Source of the DNA: Streptosporangium subroseum
GTDB lineage: Bacteria; Actinomycetota; Actinomycetes; Streptosporangiales; Streptosporangiaceae
Length of the DNA: 64,000 nucleotides
Assembly: GCF_900188345.1 (NCBI RefSeq)
Contig: NZ_FZOD01000014.1
Coordinates: 124,001-188,000 of the forward strand
Reading direction: 5' to 3'
Shown here: in pieces, positions 18,818-28,149 of the stretch
Layout: each line of letters opens with the position of its first letter
How positions within the stretch are numbered: position 1 is the stretch's first letter
Position numbers and translations under genes: made by a program
Notes under the pieces: model-generated
The model's input: the letters and a program-made list of their open reading frames with translations, nothing else
What the model was told of the DNA's origin: nothing
Databases searched by the model: none

Positions 18818-20077
18818 TCACGAGGACGCCTTCGGCGGTGAGGACGGGACGGTCAGGGCCAACAGGGCGGTGTCGTCGTTCAGGCCGGGTCCGAAACCGC
18901 TCAGCACCCGCGCGACGGCCTCGGTCATATCCGGGGCGCGGGCTCCGGACAGGGTGGCGGCCAGCTCCTCCAGGCGGTCGTCGCCGAACAGGTCACCGTC
19001 GGGCATCCGTGCCTCGGTCAGCCCGTCGGTGTACAGCAGCAGGCCGTCGCCGGGCTCCAGGCGGACGGCGACGGTGGCGAAGTTCGGCTTGCGCATCAGC
19101 CCGACCAGCAGCCCGCCGGCCGGATGGACCGGCTCGACCGCGCCCGAGCCGCGGATGACCAGGGCGGGCGGATGACCGCCGCCGGTCAGCGTGATCTCCA
19201 CCGTCCCGGTCCCGGCGCCGGGAGCGGCGACCGTCAGCAGGCCGAACAGGACGGTGCAGTAGAAGGGGAAAGCGGGGCTGTACTCCGCCAGCAGGGCCTC
19301 GTTCAGGCTGTCGAGCACGCGGGCCGGGTCGGGGTCGCCGTGCGCGGCGGCGCGCAGGGTGTAGCGCACCAGCGACGTCATGGCCGCCGCCTCGGCGCCC
19401 TTGCCGCACACGTCGCCCAGGAAGAACGCCCACCGGTCGTCGGCCAGGCGGAACAGGTCGTAGAAGTCGCCGCCGACCTGGTCGGCGGAGGCGGTGTGGT
19501 AGTACGCGGCGACCTCCATCCCCGGCACCGCGGGCAGGGCCGGGGGCAGCAGGCTGCGCTGCAGGGTGGACACCAGGCGCTGCAGGCGTTCGCGTTCGCG
19601 ATCGGCCTCCTGGCGGGCGTGGAGCAGTTCGCGTTCGTAGGCGCGGCGGTCACGGGCGTCGAAGACGGTGGTGCGGATCAGCAGGGGCTCGCCGTCGGCG
19701 CCGGTTTTGAGCGTGGAGGTGACCAGGACGGGCAGCCGGGTGCCGTCGGCGGCCCGCAGCTCCAGGGCCACTCCGCCGATCTGGCCCTGCATGCGGAGCA
19801 GGGGGGCGAAGTGGGTCTCGTGGTAGAGCTTGCCGCCGACGGTGAGCAGGTCGGCGAAGCGGCGCCGGCCCACCAGTTCCTCGCGGGTGTAGCCGAGCCA
19901 GGTCAGCAGCGTGGTGTTGATTTTGGCGATCTGACCGTCCAGGAGCGTGGACAGGTAGCCGCAGGGCGCGTGCTCGTACAGGTCCTCGGCGCTGTCCTCC
20001 AGCAGCGCGCTGAAGCGGGCGTCCCCGATGGGCAGGCCGGATTCGGTCGGGTTCACGGTGCGCCCGCCGTCACACAT
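18818..20077 (-). CDS. rsbP: PAS-PP2C (SpoIIE-type) phosphatase, RsbP-like
   Basis: A 419-aa phosphatase. N-terminal PAS domain (about residues 28-145; EHAPCGYLSTLLDGQI, WLGYTREELVGRR), a short coiled coil (150-172, RQEADRERERLQRLV), then a PP2C/SpoIIE domain with metal motifs GGDFYD (202-207), GDVCGKG (221-227), YTDGLTEA (349-356) and NDDTALL (400-406). This is the layout of Bacillus RsbP, which dephosphorylates an anti-anti-sigma factor under energy stress. Its ATG overlaps the stop of the RsbQ-like gene as TGATG, giving translational coupling in the same gene order as in Bacillus. No anti-sigma or anti-anti-sigma gene is adjacent. Confidence 0.88.
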   Translation of the reverse strand: MCDGGRTVNPTESGLPIGDARFSALLEDSAEDLYEHAPCGYLSTLLDGQIAKINTTLLTWLGYTREELVGRRRFADLLTVGGKLYHETHFAPLLRMQGQIGGVALELRAADGTRLPVLVTSTLKTGADGEPLLIRTTVFDARDRRAYERELLHARQEADRERERLQRLVSTLQRSLLPPALPAVPGMEVAAYYHTASADQVGGDFYDLFRLADDRWAFFLGDVCGKGAEAAAMTSLVRYTLRAAAHGDPDPARVLDSLNEALLAEYSPAFPFYCTVLFGLLTVAAPGAGTGTVEITLTGGGHPPALVIRGSGAVEPVHPAGGLLVGLMRKPNFATVAVRLEPGDGLLLYTDGLTEARMPDGDLFGDDRLEELAATLSGARAPDMTEAVARVLSGFGPGLNDDTALLALTVPSSPPKASS

Positions 20078-20880
20078 CACCGCCAGTCCGACGCGAAGGA
20101 GACGATCGCCTGGGTGGTCGCCTCCGGAGCGCTCAGCTGCGGGCAGTGTCCCGTGGCGTCCAGGGTGACCAGGAGGCTGCCGGGGATCTGGGCGTGGACG
20201 AACGCGCCCACCTGCGGGGGCGCGATGACGTCGCTGGCGCACTCGATGACCAGCGTCGGCACGGTCACCTTGGCCAGGTCGGCCCGGTTGTCGGACAGGA
20301 ACGTGGTGCGCGCGAAGGCGCGTGCGATCCGCGGGTCGGTGCGGCAGAAGCTGTTGGTCAGCTCCTCGCCCAGCTCGGGACGGTCCGGGTTCCCCATGAT
20401 CACCGGTGCCATCGCCGCCGACCAGCCCAGATAGTTGCTGTCCAGCGACTCCAGCAGCTCTTCGATGTCGGCCCGGCTGAAGCCGCCCCGGTAGTCGCCG
20501 TCGTCGACGTAGCGCGGCGAGGGGGTGAGCAGGATCAGCTTGGCGAACCGCTCCGGCTCCCGGATCGCCGCCAGCACCCCGATCATGGCGCTGACCGAAT
20601 GTCCCACGAACACCACCTGCCGCAGGTCCAGCTCCCGGCAGATCCGCAGCACGTCGTCGGCGTAGCCGTCCAGCGCCGCGTAGCGCTCCGCCTGCCAGGC
20701 CGACAGATCCGACCGGCCCGCCCCCACGTGGTCGAACAGCACCACGCGAAACTCCTCGGCCAGCGTCGGCGTCACCAGGCGCCACATGTTCTGGTCGCAG
20801 CCGAACCCGTGCGCGAGCATCACCACCGGACCGTCTTCCTTGCCGGTCAGCACGACGTTGTTTCTGCTCCTTGCACTCAT
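20077..20880 (-). CDS. rsbQ: RsbQ-like alpha/beta hydrolase
   Basis: A 267-aa hydrolase of the RsbQ/KAI2/D14 group. GFGCDQNMW (25-33), FDHVGAGRSDL (49-59), nucleophile GHSVSAM with Ser95, FCRTDPRIARAFA, and acid/base Asp217 and His245 (ATGHCPQLS) follow the RsbQ pattern closely. In Bacillus, RsbQ supplies a small hydrophobic ligand that activates RsbP. Here the gene directly precedes and overlaps an RsbP-like phosphatase, so the same input switch is likely. Start ATG 20880 has GAAAGG nine bases upstream; the ATG at 20889 has no room for a ribosome site. Confidence 0.9.
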   Translation of the reverse strand: MSARSRNNVVLTGKEDGPVVMLAHGFGCDQNMWRLVTPTLAEEFRVVLFDHVGAGRSDLSAWQAERYAALDGYADDVLRICRELDLRQVVFVGHSVSAMIGVLAAIREPERFAKLILLTPSPRYVDDGDYRGGFSRADIEELLESLDSNYLGWSAAMAPVIMGNPDRPELGEELTNSFCRTDPRIARAFARTTFLSDNRADLAKVTVPTLVIECASDVIAPPQVGAFVHAQIPGSLLVTLDATGHCPQLSAPEATTQAIVSFASDWR

Positions 20881-20933
20881 GTGGCGCATCCTTTCATTCG
20901 CTGTGGCGTCATACTCCTGCCCCCGGCCACGAT

Positions 20934-20949
20934 TCGAATGCGAGTTCGC
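20934..20949. promoter_or_regulatory. SOS-box-like site 1
   Basis: TCGAATGCGAGTTCGC fits the actinobacterial LexA pattern TCGAAC-N4-GTTCGA with two mismatches. It lies between rsbQ and jetA, 53 bp upstream of the rsbQ start. Confidence 0.5.
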
Positions 20950-20986
20950 CGCCAGAGATGCGGGCGTTTGGTATGCTCTCTATTTT

Positions 20987-21002
20987 TCGAATGTGTGTTC
21001 GC
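20987..21002. promoter_or_regulatory. SOS-box-like site 2
   Basis: TCGAATGTGTGTTCGC is a second copy of the LexA-like pattern with the same two outer mismatches, 53 bp downstream of site 1 and 57 bp upstream of the jetA start. A -10-like TATGCT (20972-20977) lies between the two copies. Confidence 0.5.
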
Positions 21003-21059
21003 CGATGGAGGCGTACGGGCCCCGCACGCCCTCCGGTTACGGAATACTTGCTGGCTGAC

Positions 21060-22598
21060 ATGACAGACTCAACGGATAGCCGCAGAGCGCTGGATCTGGA
21101 CGCGCTCGCGGTCGGCGACAGGTTCCAGCTGTTCAACTTCACGCGCAGAGACGATCACGTCGCCTACCTGTGGGTGCTCCGGGCCATGGACCGTCTGCGG
21201 GCGGTGCACCGGGTCCAGGTGGACAGCGAGGACGTCGCGGCGGCCTTACGGGAGCTGGCGGCGGCCCACGACGAGGTCCCCCAGCTGGACGCGGCCCTGC
21301 GGAACCGGCTGGACGCGCTGGCCGACGACAAGATCATCCATCGGCTCGAGGACGCCTCCCGGGCCGGGACGCTGGCGCGCTACCGCAACAGGCAGTCGGT
21401 CTACCAGTTCAGCGAGCTCGGCTACCGGGCGTTCACCGCGGTGGAGGACGTGCTCGCCGTCAGGGTCCGTGACGTGAACCTGTCCCGGCTGGTGTTCTCC
21501 GACATCCTCGACGACCTCCGGTCGCTGGCCACCGCGAACCGCGGCGGCGACGAGGACCAGGTCTACCGGCGGCTCTCCCGGCTGGACCAGGTCATGGAGG
21601 ACATGGTCCGCCGGTCCGCCCGGTTCCACGTGACCCTCGGCGAGATCGTCACCTCGACCGAGGCCTCGCCCGAGCTGTTCCTCCGCTACAAGAACGCCCT
21701 GCTGACGCACATGAGCGACTTCATGGCGGAGCTCGACCGCTACCTGCCCCGGCTGGACCGGGCCGTGCGGGAGGTCGAGGCGAGCGGCGTCAACACGATG
21801 CTGATCAGGGCCGCCGACGCCGACGACAGGCCGTTTCTGAGCGGCATCGAGCGGATCGACGACTGGAAGCGCCGGTGGGAGGCGCTCCGCGTATGGTTCA
21901 CCGCGACGCCCGGCTCCGCGTCCGGGGCGGCGGACCTGCGCCGCGCGACCAGGTCCGCGGTGTCGGGTGTGATCGCGCTGCTCCGGCAGCTCACCGAGGC
22001 TCAGCGCGGTGGCGTGAACCGGGCCTCCGAGCTGCGGCACCTCGCCGAATGGATCTACAACACGCCGGACGAGGACGCCGCCTACGCGCTGACGACGGCC
22101 GCGTTCAACCTGAGCTCGGCGCGGCATCTCGGCGGAGCCCACGACGACGCCGAGCAGATCTCGCCGCGGGCCACCTGGTGGAACGCGCCAGGCATCGAAG
22201 TCGCCCTCACCCCGTTCCGGACGGGCAGGCAGGCCGGTCCCGGTCTTCCGCAGCCGGTCCGCACCGACACGGGGGTGCGGGCGGATCTGCGGCGGCGGCA
22301 GCTCGAGGCCAGGGCCGCCGAGCGCGAGGCCGCCCAGGACCTCGCCGGCAACGGAGCACACGACCGGATCCTCAACGAGGCCGAGACCCGCGTGCTGCTG
22401 GCCCTGCTGACCCGCGCGCTGGAAGCCCGATCGGTGGTCGCCGGCCGGTTGACCTCCGGATCCGGCAGCGACGACACCGTGGTGATGCGCCTGGTGCCGG
22501 AACCCAAGGGCAGCAGCGTCCGCACCCGGCACGGCATGCTGCACCTGCCCGGGTTCGCCCTGGAGATCGTCTCGCGTGTCGGGAGGACGGATGGCTGA
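21060..22598 (+). CDS. jetA: Wadjet type II JetA (TIGR02677/DUF2397), kleisin-type subunit
   Basis: A 512-aa helical protein of the TIGR02677 (DUF2397) family: FQLFNFTRRDDHVAYLWVLRAM near the start, RYRNRQSVYQFSELGYRAF, and the C-terminal FNLSSARHLGG and ISPRATWWNAPGIEVALTPF segments. JetA is the kleisin-like linker of the SMC-type Wadjet complex, which recognises closed circular DNA such as plasmids. It overlaps jetB by 8 bp. ATG 21060 lacks an obvious Shine-Dalgarno; an in-frame TTG lies four codons upstream. Two SOS-box-like sites lie upstream. Length is normal for the family. Confidence 0.93.
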   Translation: MTDSTDSRRALDLDALAVGDRFQLFNFTRRDDHVAYLWVLRAMDRLRAVHRVQVDSEDVAAALRELAAAHDEVPQLDAALRNRLDALADDKIIHRLEDASRAGTLARYRNRQSVYQFSELGYRAFTAVEDVLAVRVRDVNLSRLVFSDILDDLRSLATANRGGDEDQVYRRLSRLDQVMEDMVRRSARFHVTLGEIVTSTEASPELFLRYKNALLTHMSDFMAELDRYLPRLDRAVREVEASGVNTMLIRAADADDRPFLSGIERIDDWKRRWEALRVWFTATPGSASGAADLRRATRSAVSGVIALLRQLTEAQRGGVNRASELRHLAEWIYNTPDEDAAYALTTAAFNLSSARHLGGAHDDAEQISPRATWWNAPGIEVALTPFRTGRQAGPGLPQPVRTDTGVRADLRRRQLEARAAEREAAQDLAGNGAHDRILNEAETRVLLALLTRALEARSVVAGRLTSGSGSDDTVVMRLVPEPKGSSVRTRHGMLHLPGFALEIVSRVGRTDG

Positions 22599-23937
22599 GC
22601 CCCGTGCGGCGGCGGACGTCCCGGTCAGCGACCTCGGCTCCTACCAGGACGCGGTGCGGCTGGTGCTCACCAGCGACCTGATCACAGCGGTTCATCCCCG
22701 GCCGGGACTCCTGGACCGGGTGCTGCTCTGGGCCGATCAGCTCACCCGGGACTTCCGCGACCTGTTCGGTTACACCCTGATCGCGACGACCCACCAGGTG
22801 CGGCTGGTCCGCCGGCTCGACACCCTGAACCCGTCACGGGTGAAGATCTTCACGAACAGGGCGGGTAAGGCGTTCGACCGCAGGCGGCTGGCCTATCTCT
22901 GCCTGGTGCTCGGCTCCTTCCAGAGGTCACGGGTGGAGATCAGCCTGGCCGACCTGGTCCGCCTGTTCGGGCCGGTGGCCAACTCCATCGAAGGCCTCGG
23001 CTTCGATCCGGTGGTCCCCGGTCACAAGGGGGCGGTGGTGGACGTGCTCGGCTGGCTGGTGGAGCGTGGAGCGCTGCGCCTGTCCGACGGGTCGGCCGAG
23101 GCGTGGGCGCGGGGCGACGGCGGCGACGCCCTGTACGACATCGACCACGACATCTGCACGGCGATCTTCAGACCGGCTCGCCCCGTACAGCACCTGACCA
23201 GCGCGGCGGGGCTGCTGGACGGCCTCAGTGCCTCCGCCGAGAGGCGGGTGCGCAGGCTGCTGCTGGAGCACCCGGTGGTCTACTACGCCGACCTCGACGC
23301 GGAGGCGGCCGCGGTGCTCCGGCGCGACGACGTCGTCGAGAACCTGGCCCGGCTCACCGGCCTGGCCGTGGAACGCCGGGCGGAGGGCGTCCTGCTCGCG
23401 GACCCGGGGGGAAGGTTCACCGACAAACCCTTCCCGGGCAGGGGCGGGGCGGTCAACCGAGCGGCCGGCCTCCTGATCGCCAAGATCGCCGACGCCCTTG
23501 AGGAACCGGGCGCACTCGCGGAGGTCGAGCCGCCGGTCGAGACCGAGGTGCAGCGGGACCTGCTCGCACGGATCGACTCCGCGCTGCCGCAGGCCGGTGT
23601 CGTCCACGATCTGGCCTGGTCGTCGGCCGAGCGGCCTCCCGCGCCGCCGCAGCGTCCCGAACGGCTGGTCCTGGTGGAGCGGCACAGGCTGGAGGCCCTG
23701 ATCGAGGAGCTGTACGAACAGTTCGGCGCGGCCTCCTTCACCGGCGCCTGGCAGCAGGACCCGTACGGACTGCTCGACGCCGCGGTCGTCCTGCTCACGG
23801 ATCTGCGCTTGATACGCCCCGTTCCCGGCGGAGTGCTGCTGCTTCCGGCCGCGGTCCGCTACCGCAACATCACCCTGGCGATTCCGGCACCGCCCGAGGG
23901 CCAACTCGACGTCTTCGAAAGAGAGGATTCAGTATGA
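22591..23937 (+). CDS. jetB: Wadjet type II JetB (TIGR02678/DUF2398)
   Basis: A 448-aa protein of the TIGR02678 (DUF2398) family, the KITE-like winged-helix subunit of the Wadjet condensin. Recognisable segments are DFRDLFGYTLIAT, RRLAYLCLVLGSFQRSRVEI, GHKGAVVDVLGWLVERGAL and the C-terminal AVRYRNITLAIP. ATG 22591 follows GGGAGG by four bases and overlaps the end of jetA. Its stop overlaps the jetC start as ATGA, so all three genes are translationally coupled. Confidence 0.93.
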   Translation: MAEPRAAADVPVSDLGSYQDAVRLVLTSDLITAVHPRPGLLDRVLLWADQLTRDFRDLFGYTLIATTHQVRLVRRLDTLNPSRVKIFTNRAGKAFDRRRLAYLCLVLGSFQRSRVEISLADLVRLFGPVANSIEGLGFDPVVPGHKGAVVDVLGWLVERGALRLSDGSAEAWARGDGGDALYDIDHDICTAIFRPARPVQHLTSAAGLLDGLSASAERRVRRLLLEHPVVYYADLDAEAAAVLRRDDVVENLARLTGLAVERRAEGVLLADPGGRFTDKPFPGRGGAVNRAAGLLIAKIADALEEPGALAEVEPPVETEVQRDLLARIDSALPQAGVVHDLAWSSAERPPAPPQRPERLVLVERHRLEALIEELYEQFGAASFTGAWQQDPYGLLDAAVVLLTDLRLIRPVPGGVLLLPAAVRYRNITLAIPAPPEGQLDVFEREDSV

Positions 23938-26900
23938 CGCGGTTCAAGCCGTCCCGAGCCGGTCTGATCAACATCTGGGACTACACGGACGAGGAGTTCG
24001 TGTTCGCGGACGGCAGGCTGGTGCTGCGCGGGCACAACGGCTCCGGGAAGACCAAGGCGCTGGAGGTGCTGTTCCCCTTCGTCCTGGACGGGGTGGTCGA
24101 CGCCCGCCGGCTCGACCCCTTCAGCGGTGAGAACCGCACGATGAAGTCCAACCTCCTGTACCGGGGGCAGGAGTCGGAGTACGGATTCGTCTGGATGGAG
24201 TTCGCGGCGGGCGAGCGGACCGTCACGCTGATCATCGCCCTGCGCGCCCACAAGGATCGGCCCGCGGTCAAGACGTCCTTCTTCGTGACGGCGAAACGGC
24301 TCGGCCTCGACTTCGGACTGCTCTCCGAGGACTCCCGGCCGCTGACCGAACAGCAGCTGAAGCGGGCGCTCGAACCCGAGGCGTGGCACGACAGCGCCAC
24401 CGACTACCGGGACGCCGTCGACGCCGCCCTCTTCGGCCTCGGGCGGGAGCGCTACACCCAGCTGCTCGACCTGCTGCTCGCGTTGCGCAGGCCGCTGCTG
24501 GCCAAGGACCTCGACCCCGGGAAGGTCTCCGACACCCTCACCTCGGGGTTGAGCCCCGTCACCGAGGACCTCGTCGAGCAGGCCGCGCGCGACTTCGAGA
24601 ACCTCGCGGCCGTCCAGCGGCTGGTCGACGACCTCACGGCGGCGGACGGCGCCGCCCGTGCCTTTCTGGACTGCTACGCCGATTATCTCCAGGTCGGCGC
24701 GCGCTTCCACCTCGACCGGATCGCGGCGCGCACCGAGCAGGTGGTGAGACACGCCACCGCGATCAGCGAGGCACGGACCGAGATGCGCCGCGCGGGCGCC
24801 GCCCAGGACGAGGCCAGGGAGGCCTGCAAGGTCGCGGGCATCGAGCAGAACAGGTTCGCCGGCAGGTTGGAGGGCCTCAAGAAGCACGAGGCCTACACCG
24901 CCCAGGGGCAGCTCGACAGTCTGCGCGGGCAGGTCGCCCAGGGAGCCCAGGAGATCGCCCGGGAGCGCGAGGCGAACACCAGGGCCGCCGAATACATCGT
25001 GGATCTCGGCCGCGAGGCCGACGGGATCGATCAGCAGCTCAAGAACGCTCGCGAGGCGGCCGAACGGCAGGCCTCCGACATGGCGGAGGCCGCCGGGCTC
25101 GCCGGGCTCACGACCCCGGACGACGGCGACCCGCAGGCGGTCCGGGCGCAGGTCACCGCCCGGTTGGAGGACGTCGAGGACGTACGGCGCCGGCTGGAGA
25201 AGGTCGACGCGGCGGAGAGGGAGCGCGGGCGCGCGGAGCAGGCCGTACAGAAGGCGGGCAAGAGGATCGAGGCCGGCGAGCTGGCCTGCGGGACCGCCGA
25301 TCGGGAGCTCGGCGAGGCCCGCGCCCAGGCGGAGGAGGACCTGCGGGTCTGGGCCGGCAGGTGGTCGGGGGACCACCCGGATCCGGTGGTGGGCGTCGAT
25401 GACGTCGCCGTGCTCGGCGAGAGCCTGGCCCGCATCGGGGAGGCCGGGGCCCCGAGCCTCGCCGAGGTCTTCGGAGACCTGACCGAGGCGCGGCGCACGA
25501 CGCTCGTCACCCACGTGGCCGGGCTGGAGGCCGGGCTGCGCGAGTCCGCGGCGGAGCTCGAACGGCTCACCGCGCTGCGCGACGAGATCGCCGCCGAGCG
25601 CGACGACGCGCCGCCGCTCGCCGCCACCCGGCAGGCCGCCCGGACCGAGCGGCAGGGAGCCGCGCTCTGGCAGCTCGTCCGATTCGCCGACGGGGTCTCG
25701 GACGGAGAGGCCGCCGCCGTGGAAGGGGCCCTGGACGCGGCCGGGCTGCTCACCTCCTGGATCCACCCCGATCCGCGGCTCACCGCGGTCGCCCTGGAGC
25801 AGGCCGACCCCGACGCCTACCTGCTTCCGGTCCCGGCCGAACGGCGGCCGGCGGGACCGACCCTGTCGGGCATCCTGGTTCCCGAGGAGCACGACCTCGT
25901 CCCCGCCGAGGTCATCTCCGAGGTCCTCGACTCGATCGCGCTGACCGACGAGCTCACCGTCGCCTCCCCGGCGCCCGCGATCAGCAGGCGGGGCCAGTTC
26001 AGCTCCGGGGTTCACCTGGGCGCGCAGCCCAAGACCGCACCGGAGTACATCGGCGCCACCTATCGGGCGGCTCGCCGGCGGGCGAGGATCGCCGAGTACG
26101 AACGGCAGGCGCGGGCCCGCTCCCAGGAGCGGTCGGACGGCGAGGCGGAGCGCGACGCGCTCCGGCGGCGCCTGGACGACGTCGGCCGGGCCAGAAACGA
26201 ACTCCGGCCCATCGCCAAGGGCATTCCCCGGGCCGTGGCGGCGCTGGCCGAGAAGTCGACGCTGCTGGCGGCCTCCCGGACGGAGTGCTCCGAGGCCGCG
26301 ACCGCCCTGGACGGCGCCACGGCCGAGACGGACGCCGAGCGGCGCCGGCTCCGGCAGACGGCCGCGGACCGGAACATGCCCGCCGTCGCGGCGGAGGTCG
26401 AGGTGGTCGCCCGGGCGATCGCCGATTTCACCAGGGCGGCGGAGGGGCTCAGCCAGCGGCTCACCGGAATCGAGACTCTCAGGCAGGACCTCGCCGGGCG
26501 CCGCCGTACGATCGCGCGCCTGGCCGCCGAGCACAGGGGCGCGGCCGAGGCCCTCGTGGAGAAGGAGGAGGCACACCTGAGCGCGGCGGAGCGGCTGGCC
26601 GCCCTCGAAGAGACGCTGAGCGCGCCCCTCCAGGAGATCCTGGGTCAGATCAGCGAGGCGGAGCGGTCGCTGAGAGAGGCGAAGGCCACCTGGCAGGCGG
26701 AGGACGAGCGGGCTCGCAGGGAGCACGACGCCCTGGTCGAGGCCGAGTCGGCGCACAAGCACGGCGGGATCTCCCTCCTGGCGGCGCTGGAGGAGCTGCT
26801 CGATCAGCTCGCGTCGTTCGCGCCGTTCGCCCATGCGGACCTGCGGCCGGTTCTCAAGATCACCGCGGCGCCGTCCTGGCCGGACCGCACCCGGTGGGCC

Positions 26901-28127
26901 GGGTCCGAGCAGATCGCCGCGGAGATCATCGAGCGGCTGTCCGAGCAGGAGGCCGCCCCGGCGGTCCAGGCCGTCCTGCCGGACGGCGTGGCCGAGCTCC
27001 TCGGCCTCTACGACGCGGCCACCGCGGGCCGGCCGGCGGGGGAGACGGCGCGCAAGGGCGTTCGCGACCGGATGACGGAGGCGCTCAAGGAGTTCAACGA
27101 CGCGCTCAACGCCTGCGAGGAGGACTACCGGCTGGACTGGGAGCCCGGAGACTCCGTGGTCGTCGTGCAGGTCCTCGACGCGGACGGCCGCCACCCGGTG
27201 GCCGCGTTCGCGCGGCGCATCGCCGAGCGCGCGGCCGAACAGGGGTTCCTCCTGGAGGAGCGGGAGCGGACGGTCCTGGAGGACGAGCTGCTGGCCGGGC
27301 TGGCGCAGCAGATCTTCGACCGGGTCCTCGTGGCCCGCGACCTCGTCAGGGGCATGGACGCCGACACCAGGTCCAGGCCGATGTCGACCGGTACGACGGT
27401 GGGCATTCGCTGGGTCGTGTCCGACGGGATCACCGACCTGCAGAGGGAGGTCTCCGAGCTCCTCGGGCAGGACGGCCTCGGCCCCGAGCAGCTGGCCGGC
27501 CTGCGCCGCATCCTGCGGAAGATGATCCATGAGTATCGGGCCGGTCATCCCCGGGCGACCTACAAGGAGGTGCTCTCCACGGTCCTGGACTACAGGACCT
27601 GGCGGTCCTTCGAGCTGCGGCTGAAGGTTCCCGGAGAGGACGACGTGAAGCTGAGCAAGAAGCGTCACTCCCAGATGTCAGGCGGGGAGAAGTCCGCCGC
27701 GATCCATCTGCCGCTGTTCGCCGCGGCGAACGCCATCTACTCGTCCGCCTCCGGCACCTGCCCCCGGATGATCGCGCTCGATGAGGCGTTCGCCGGCATC
27801 GACGACATCTACAAGCCGGATCTGCTCGGGCTCACCGTCCGCTACGACCTGGACGTGTTCATGACGGGCCATGACCTGTGGGTCCGGTATGCCACGGTCC
27901 CCGCGGCGGCGCACTATGACATGCACAGCGACAAGGCCTCCCACACGGTCTCGGCGATGCTCGTCCTGTGGGACGGCGGCGAGCTCATCGACTCCGGGGC
28001 GGGGTTCTCCGGCAACGACGAGCTGGCCAAGGAGCTGCTGGGGTTCGCCCCGACCCGGCGCGTGCCGATCGAGGCCGGGCTGCTGGAGGCGGGGGAGGGG
28101 CCCGACGAGGACGCGGACGAGGAGTAA
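23934..28127 (+). CDS. jetC: Wadjet type II JetC (TIGR02680), SMC/MukB-like ATPase
   Basis: A 1397-aa SMC-like ATPase. Walker A GHNGSGKT (33-40) lies in the N-terminal head, long Ala/Glu/Arg coiled coils fill about 250-500 and 690-950, and the C-terminal head holds signature SGGEKSA (about 1249), Walker B MIALDEAFAGIDD (about 1279-1291) and FMTGHDLWVRY. It is the loop-extruding motor of the Wadjet complex. In known type II systems a fourth gene, jetD (toprim-like nuclease, DUF2399/DUF3323), completes the operon; here the strand switches 160 bp later and no jetD is present. The protein itself looks intact. Confidence 0.94.
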   Translation: MTRFKPSRAGLINIWDYTDEEFVFADGRLVLRGHNGSGKTKALEVLFPFVLDGVVDARRLDPFSGENRTMKSNLLYRGQESEYGFVWMEFAAGERTVTLIIALRAHKDRPAVKTSFFVTAKRLGLDFGLLSEDSRPLTEQQLKRALEPEAWHDSATDYRDAVDAALFGLGRERYTQLLDLLLALRRPLLAKDLDPGKVSDTLTSGLSPVTEDLVEQAARDFENLAAVQRLVDDLTAADGAARAFLDCYADYLQVGARFHLDRIAARTEQVVRHATAISEARTEMRRAGAAQDEAREACKVAGIEQNRFAGRLEGLKKHEAYTAQGQLDSLRGQVAQGAQEIAREREANTRAAEYIVDLGREADGIDQQLKNAREAAERQASDMAEAAGLAGLTTPDDGDPQAVRAQVTARLEDVEDVRRRLEKVDAAERERGRAEQAVQKAGKRIEAGELACGTADRELGEARAQAEEDLRVWAGRWSGDHPDPVVGVDDVAVLGESLARIGEAGAPSLAEVFGDLTEARRTTLVTHVAGLEAGLRESAAELERLTALRDEIAAERDDAPPLAATRQAARTERQGAALWQLVRFADGVSDGEAAAVEGALDAAGLLTSWIHPDPRLTAVALEQADPDAYLLPVPAERRPAGPTLSGILVPEEHDLVPAEVISEVLDSIALTDELTVASPAPAISRRGQFSSGVHLGAQPKTAPEYIGATYRAARRRARIAEYERQARARSQERSDGEAERDALRRRLDDVGRARNELRPIAKGIPRAVAALAEKSTLLAASRTECSEAATALDGATAETDAERRRLRQTAADRNMPAVAAEVEVVARAIADFTRAAEGLSQRLTGIETLRQDLAGRRRTIARLAAEHRGAAEALVEKEEAHLSAAERLAALEETLSAPLQEILGQISEAERSLREAKATWQAEDERARREHDALVEAESAHKHGGISLLAALEELLDQLASFAPFAHADLRPVLKITAAPSWPDRTRWAGSEQIAAEIIERLSEQEAAPAVQAVLPDGVAELLGLYDAATAGRPAGETARKGVRDRMTEALKEFNDALNACEEDYRLDWEPGDSVVVVQVLDADGRHPVAAFARRIAERAAEQGFLLEERERTVLEDELLAGLAQQIFDRVLVARDLVRGMDADTRSRPMSTGTTVGIRWVVSDGITDLQREVSELLGQDGLGPEQLAGLRRILRKMIHEYRAGHPRATYKEVLSTVLDYRTWRSFELRLKVPGEDDVKLSKKRHSQMSGGEKSAAIHLPLFAAANAIYSSASGTCPRMIALDEAFAGIDDIYKPDLLGLTVRYDLDVFMTGHDLWVRYATVPAAAHYDMHSDKASHTVSAMLVLWDGGELIDSGAGFSGNDELAKELLGFAPTRRVPIEAGLLEAGEGPDEDADEE

Positions 28128-28149
28128 CCGGGCCGGGTTCGCCGAGCCT

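Noticed and set aside
23859..27668. A 1269-codon open frame antisense to jetC
   Set aside because: It is a GC-bias mirror of the coding strand: it has no domain, is rich in Arg/Gly/Leu/Pro, and jetC on the other strand has clear ATPase motifs.
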